Shown here: positions 7,002 through 8,607 of the stretch, piece by piece
How positions within the stretch are numbered: position 1 is the first letter of the stretch
Layout: each line of letters begins with the position of its first letter
The notes under the pieces: generated by a model
What the model was told of the DNA's origin: nothing
Databases searched by the model: none
Seen by the model: only the letters and a program-made list of their open reading frames with translations
Program-made: the position numbers and the translations under genes
Source of the DNA: Deltaproteobacteria bacterium
GTDB lineage: Bacteria; Myxococcota_A; UBA9160; UBA4427
Reading direction: 5' to 3'
Assembly: GCA_011051925.1 (NCBI GenBank)
Contig: DRKE01000051.1
Coordinates: forward strand, 1 to 8,607
Length of the DNA stretch: 8,607 nucleotides

Positions 7002-8177
7002 TCAGAGCGCCTCGATCGCGAGTCTGACCTTCACGGGCGCCACGCCGACGACCCGCAGTTCCGGAGGATGCTCGACCTGGTCCGGCGCGATCGAAAAGGT
7101 CCGACGCCCCTGTCTCACGAGGCCGCCATCGACTCGAACGTGCCATCCCTCCGCTCCGGCCCGGACGAGGTCTCGCAGACGCCCCTCGAACTCGACATCG
7201 ATCGCCGGCGGATCGATCGAGGAGACGCGATAGCCGTCGGGCAGATTGTCGACGACGATGGGAAGCGTGCGGGAACCGCGATCGAGGGTGGCGCCCGGAA
7301 CCGTGTGCAGCCAGAGACCCGAGGCCAGGGCCGCGGCCAGAACCCCCTCCTTCCAGTTCCTTTTCGCGAGTTCGAGTCGGCTCTCGAGCCATCTCTGGTG
7401 CCGGCGATGGGCCGTGCGGTCCAGGAAGGCTTCGACCCGTTCGCGCCATGCCGCGAGATCCCGGACGCGCTCCAGATGCCCCCGCCAGGCAATCGACACT
7501 TCGCCCCGTTCCTCGGAGACCACGATCGAAAAAGCGTCGCTCCGCTCGGCCAGCCCGAGCGCCGCGGCATGACGGGTGCCGCCTTCTCCGATCTCCGACC
7601 AGGCCGTCGACAGGGGCAGATGGACACCGAATCGCGTCACCCTGCCCCCACGGATCACGATTGCCCCGTCGTGTCCCGGCGTGCCAGGATCGAGCAGACT
7701 GCGGAGCAGGGGTTCGCTCACCCGGCCGTCGAGGAAGAGCCCCCCATCGAGCAGCCGGTCGATGGGTTCACGGCCGGGAAAGACGAAGAGGGCCCCGATC
7801 CGGCGCCGTGCGAGGAAGAAACACAGGTTTCCGAGTTCGTCGAGCACGTCTCCGGACGGTCTCGGCGTCGCGTTGCGGACGAACCAGAGCGTGAGGCCTT
7901 CGAAGAAGCGACGCAGGTCGTCCTGGAAGACCACGACGAGGACGAGCGCCGCCACGGCGATGAAACCCTGGAGGACCCCGGTGGTCAGCCTCAGGTCGAG
8001 CCATCGGGCCGTCTGGTAGGCCAGCGCGACGATCAGGATTCCGCCCAGGGCGACGCGCGCACGCGCTTCCCGGACCCAGGTGATGAGAACCCAGCAGAGC
8101 CCGGCGACGAGGGCGATGTCGAGCAGATCGACCCACCGGAGATCGACCGCGCGAAGAACGGCAAACGTCGAATCCAA
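7002..8177 (-). CDS. cdaA: Membrane diadenylate cyclase (CdaA type) fused to a YbbR-like domain
   Basis: A 391-residue protein that should make cyclic di-AMP from two ATP at the inner membrane. Three N-terminal helices (about 18-36, 41-60, 66-84) are followed by the FQDDLRRFFE motif (84-93), equivalent to FQPELRRALE of CdaA. The DisA_N catalytic domain spans about 100-235, with Asp170-Gly-Ala172 in GTPGHDGA, HLPLS at 186-190, and GTRHAAALGL at 200-209. The family motif is Arg-His-Arg; here it is Arg202-His203-Ala204. SIVVSEERGEVS (217-228) is typical. A fourth helix at about 277-294 precedes a YbbR-like extracytoplasmic domain at about 303-388. In Firmicutes these regulatory repeats sit in a separate protein (CdaR/YbbR) with several copies; here one copy is fused. 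The start is TTG at 8177, supported by GGGGAG at 8185-8190, seven bases upstream; no ATG lies near the N-terminus. It is convergent with the transporter and divergent from the glyoxalase gene. No glmM follows it within the window. The family call is firm; catalytic competence is less sure because of Ala204. Confidence 0.92.
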   Translation of the reverse strand: MDSTFAVLRAVDLRWVDLLDIALVAGLCWVLITWVREARARVALGGILIVALAYQTARWLDLRLTTGVLQGFIAVAALVLVVVFQDDLRRFFEGLTLWFVRNATPRPSGDVLDELGNLCFFLARRRIGALFVFPGREPIDRLLDGGLFLDGRVSEPLLRSLLDPGTPGHDGAIVIRGGRVTRFGVHLPLSTAWSEIGEGGTRHAAALGLAERSDAFSIVVSEERGEVSIAWRGHLERVRDLAAWRERVEAFLDRTAHRRHQRWLESRLELAKRNWKEGVLAAALASGLWLHTVPGATLDRGSRTLPIVVDNLPDGYRVSSIDPPAIDVEFEGRLRDLVRAGAEGWHVRVDGGLVRQGRRTFSIAPDQVEHPPELRVVGVAPVKVRLAIEAL

Positions 8178-8184
8178 CGTCTCA

Positions 8185-8190
8185 CTCCCC
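8185..8190 (-). promoter_or_regulatory. Ribosome binding site supporting the TTG start of the diadenylate cyclase
   Basis: GGGGAG on the minus strand, seven bases before the TTG at 8175-8177. It decides the start because the N-terminal region has no ATG, and the encoded N-terminus fits the family's first helix. Confidence 0.6.
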
Positions 8191-8532
8191 GGCCGGGCTT
8201 GGGGGCCATTCCATTCGCGGGGGGTGCGGAGGATCGGGGCTGCACAGCGGTCCGCAGCGATCCGGCAGACGGTTTAGCGCATTCCCGGATGGCCGGCGAC
8301 CATCGTGCGAAACGGGCCGGATCGGAGCGCGGAGGCAGGAGGGCCTCGCGCCCGCGGACGCGGTCGCAGGGATGATCCCTTGTCCGACCCCGGGACCCCG
8401 ACCTACTCTGCGGGACGGAACGCGACGCCCGATCTCCATCCCCCGGTTGGCGGATCCCGGGTCGCTCCCGACTCGTCTTCAGCGTGGCTTCGACTCGAAC
8501 GAACCGATCGGGCGTCAAGCGGCCCCGGTTCC

Positions 8533-8540
8533 AGGAAGGA
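8533..8540 (+). promoter_or_regulatory. Ribosome binding site of the glyoxalase gene
   Basis: AGGAAGGA, eight bases before the ATG at 8549. It favours this start over the in-frame ATG at 8372, in line with the known N-terminus of glyoxalase I. Confidence 0.65.
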
Positions 8541-8548
8541 CGTCTCCG

Positions 8549-8607
8549 ATGCGATACCTGCACACGATGGTCCGCGTGACCGATCTCGAAGAATCCCTCG
8601 ATTTCTA
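8549..8607 (+). CDS. gloA: Glyoxalase I (lactoylglutathione lyase), first 19 codons only
   Basis: The gene is cut by the right edge; only 19 residues and two bases are visible. They read MRYLHTMVRVTDLEESLDF, with the next codon beginning ta, as expected for Tyr. This matches the start of bacterial glyoxalase I (E. coli GloA begins MRLLHTMLRVGDL and continues to IDFY). His5 corresponds to the first metal ligand of the enzyme. Glyoxalase I isomerises the hemithioacetal of methylglyoxal and glutathione to S-lactoylglutathione in the cytoplasm, as a detoxification step. The ribosome site AGGAAGGA is at 8533-8540. The gene is divergent from the cyclase gene and appears to begin its own transcript. 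The related vicinal-oxygen-chelate family is large, so a paralogue with another substrate cannot be excluded from so short a piece, but the LHTM..RV.DLE.SLDF pattern is strongly GloA-like. Confidence 0.85.
   Translation, partial: MRYLHTMVRVTDLEESLDF

Larger units (their letters stand above)
8178..8548. other. 371-base divergent intergenic stretch
   Basis: This gap separates the minus-strand cyclase gene from the plus-strand glyoxalase gene and should hold both promoters. I see no RNA gene, repeat or convincing protein. A weak plus-strand promoter candidate is TTGTCC at about 8380-8385, an 18-base spacer and TACTCT at about 8404-8409, but the match to the sigma-70 consensus is poor. The glyoxalase frame stays open upstream to an ATG at 8372; the 59 extra residues are Pro/Arg-rich and look non-coding. 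Confidence 0.5.

Noticed and set aside
6949..7021. Inverted repeat TCGCGATC / GATCGCGA between the convergent transporter and cyclase genes
   Set aside because: The arms are about 57 bases apart, one lies inside the cyclase coding end, and GATCG-type words are very frequent throughout the window, so chance is likely. There is no T-run to make it a terminator.
7068..8375. A 435-residue plus-strand open frame antisense to the diadenylate cyclase
   Set aside because: Pro/Arg/Glu/Asp-rich with no family resemblance; the opposite strand has a complete cyclase with catalytic motifs.
8372..8548. In-frame 59-codon N-terminal extension of the glyoxalase gene
   Set aside because: A strong ribosome site precedes the ATG at 8549 and the family begins exactly there; the extension is Pro/Arg-rich.
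1..8607. CRISPR arrays, insertion sequences, tRNA or rRNA genes, riboswitches
   Set aside because: No repeat-spacer pattern, transposase, terminal inverted repeats or recognisable structural RNA was found by reading both strands.

Overview
The window is GC-rich (roughly two thirds G+C) bacterial DNA with a strong preference for G or C at third codon positions. Because of that preference, long meaningless open frames lie opposite the real genes. The mix of phosphothreonine-reading FHA proteins, an HpnN-type hopanoid-associated RND transporter, a divergent SelO-like protein and a CdaA/YbbR fusion fits a high-GC Gram-negative lineage such as Myxococcota, Binatota or another former deltaproteobacterium. 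This placement is inference from gene content and composition only; there is no rRNA or marker gene here.

Layout, left to right. On the minus strand, positions 1-771 encode the N-terminal part of a protein with two FHA domains, running off the left edge. Just upstream of it (823-1524, minus) is a short FHA protein with a C-terminal membrane anchor; the two are probably one operon. Divergent from them, 1661-3703 (plus) encodes a 680-residue, strongly diverged member of the SelO/YdiU (UPF0061) protein-AMPylase pseudokinase family. A 568-base stretch (3704-4271) follows; it holds only a possible 38-codon one-helix membrane peptide and a GC-rich hairpin. At 4272-6947 (plus) is a complete 891-residue MMPL/RND transporter resembling HpnN. 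Convergent with it, at 7002-8177 (minus), is a membrane-bound diadenylate cyclase (CdaA type, c-di-AMP synthesis) with a YbbR-like domain fused to its C-terminus. After a 371-base gap, 8549-8607 (plus) is the very start of a glyoxalase I (lactoylglutathione lyase) gene cut by the right edge.

The genes do not form one obvious pathway. Three of the units concern signalling chemistry: FHA readers of phosphothreonine, a SelO-like nucleotidyl-transfer fold and a c-di-AMP synthase. They appear to be at least three separate transcription units, so a joint system is speculative. The two most unusual observations are both in active sites. The SelO-like protein keeps the metal-binding Asp-Asn and DYG motifs but seems to lack the nucleotide-binding lysine. 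The diadenylate cyclase has Arg-His-Ala where the family normally has Arg-His-Arg.
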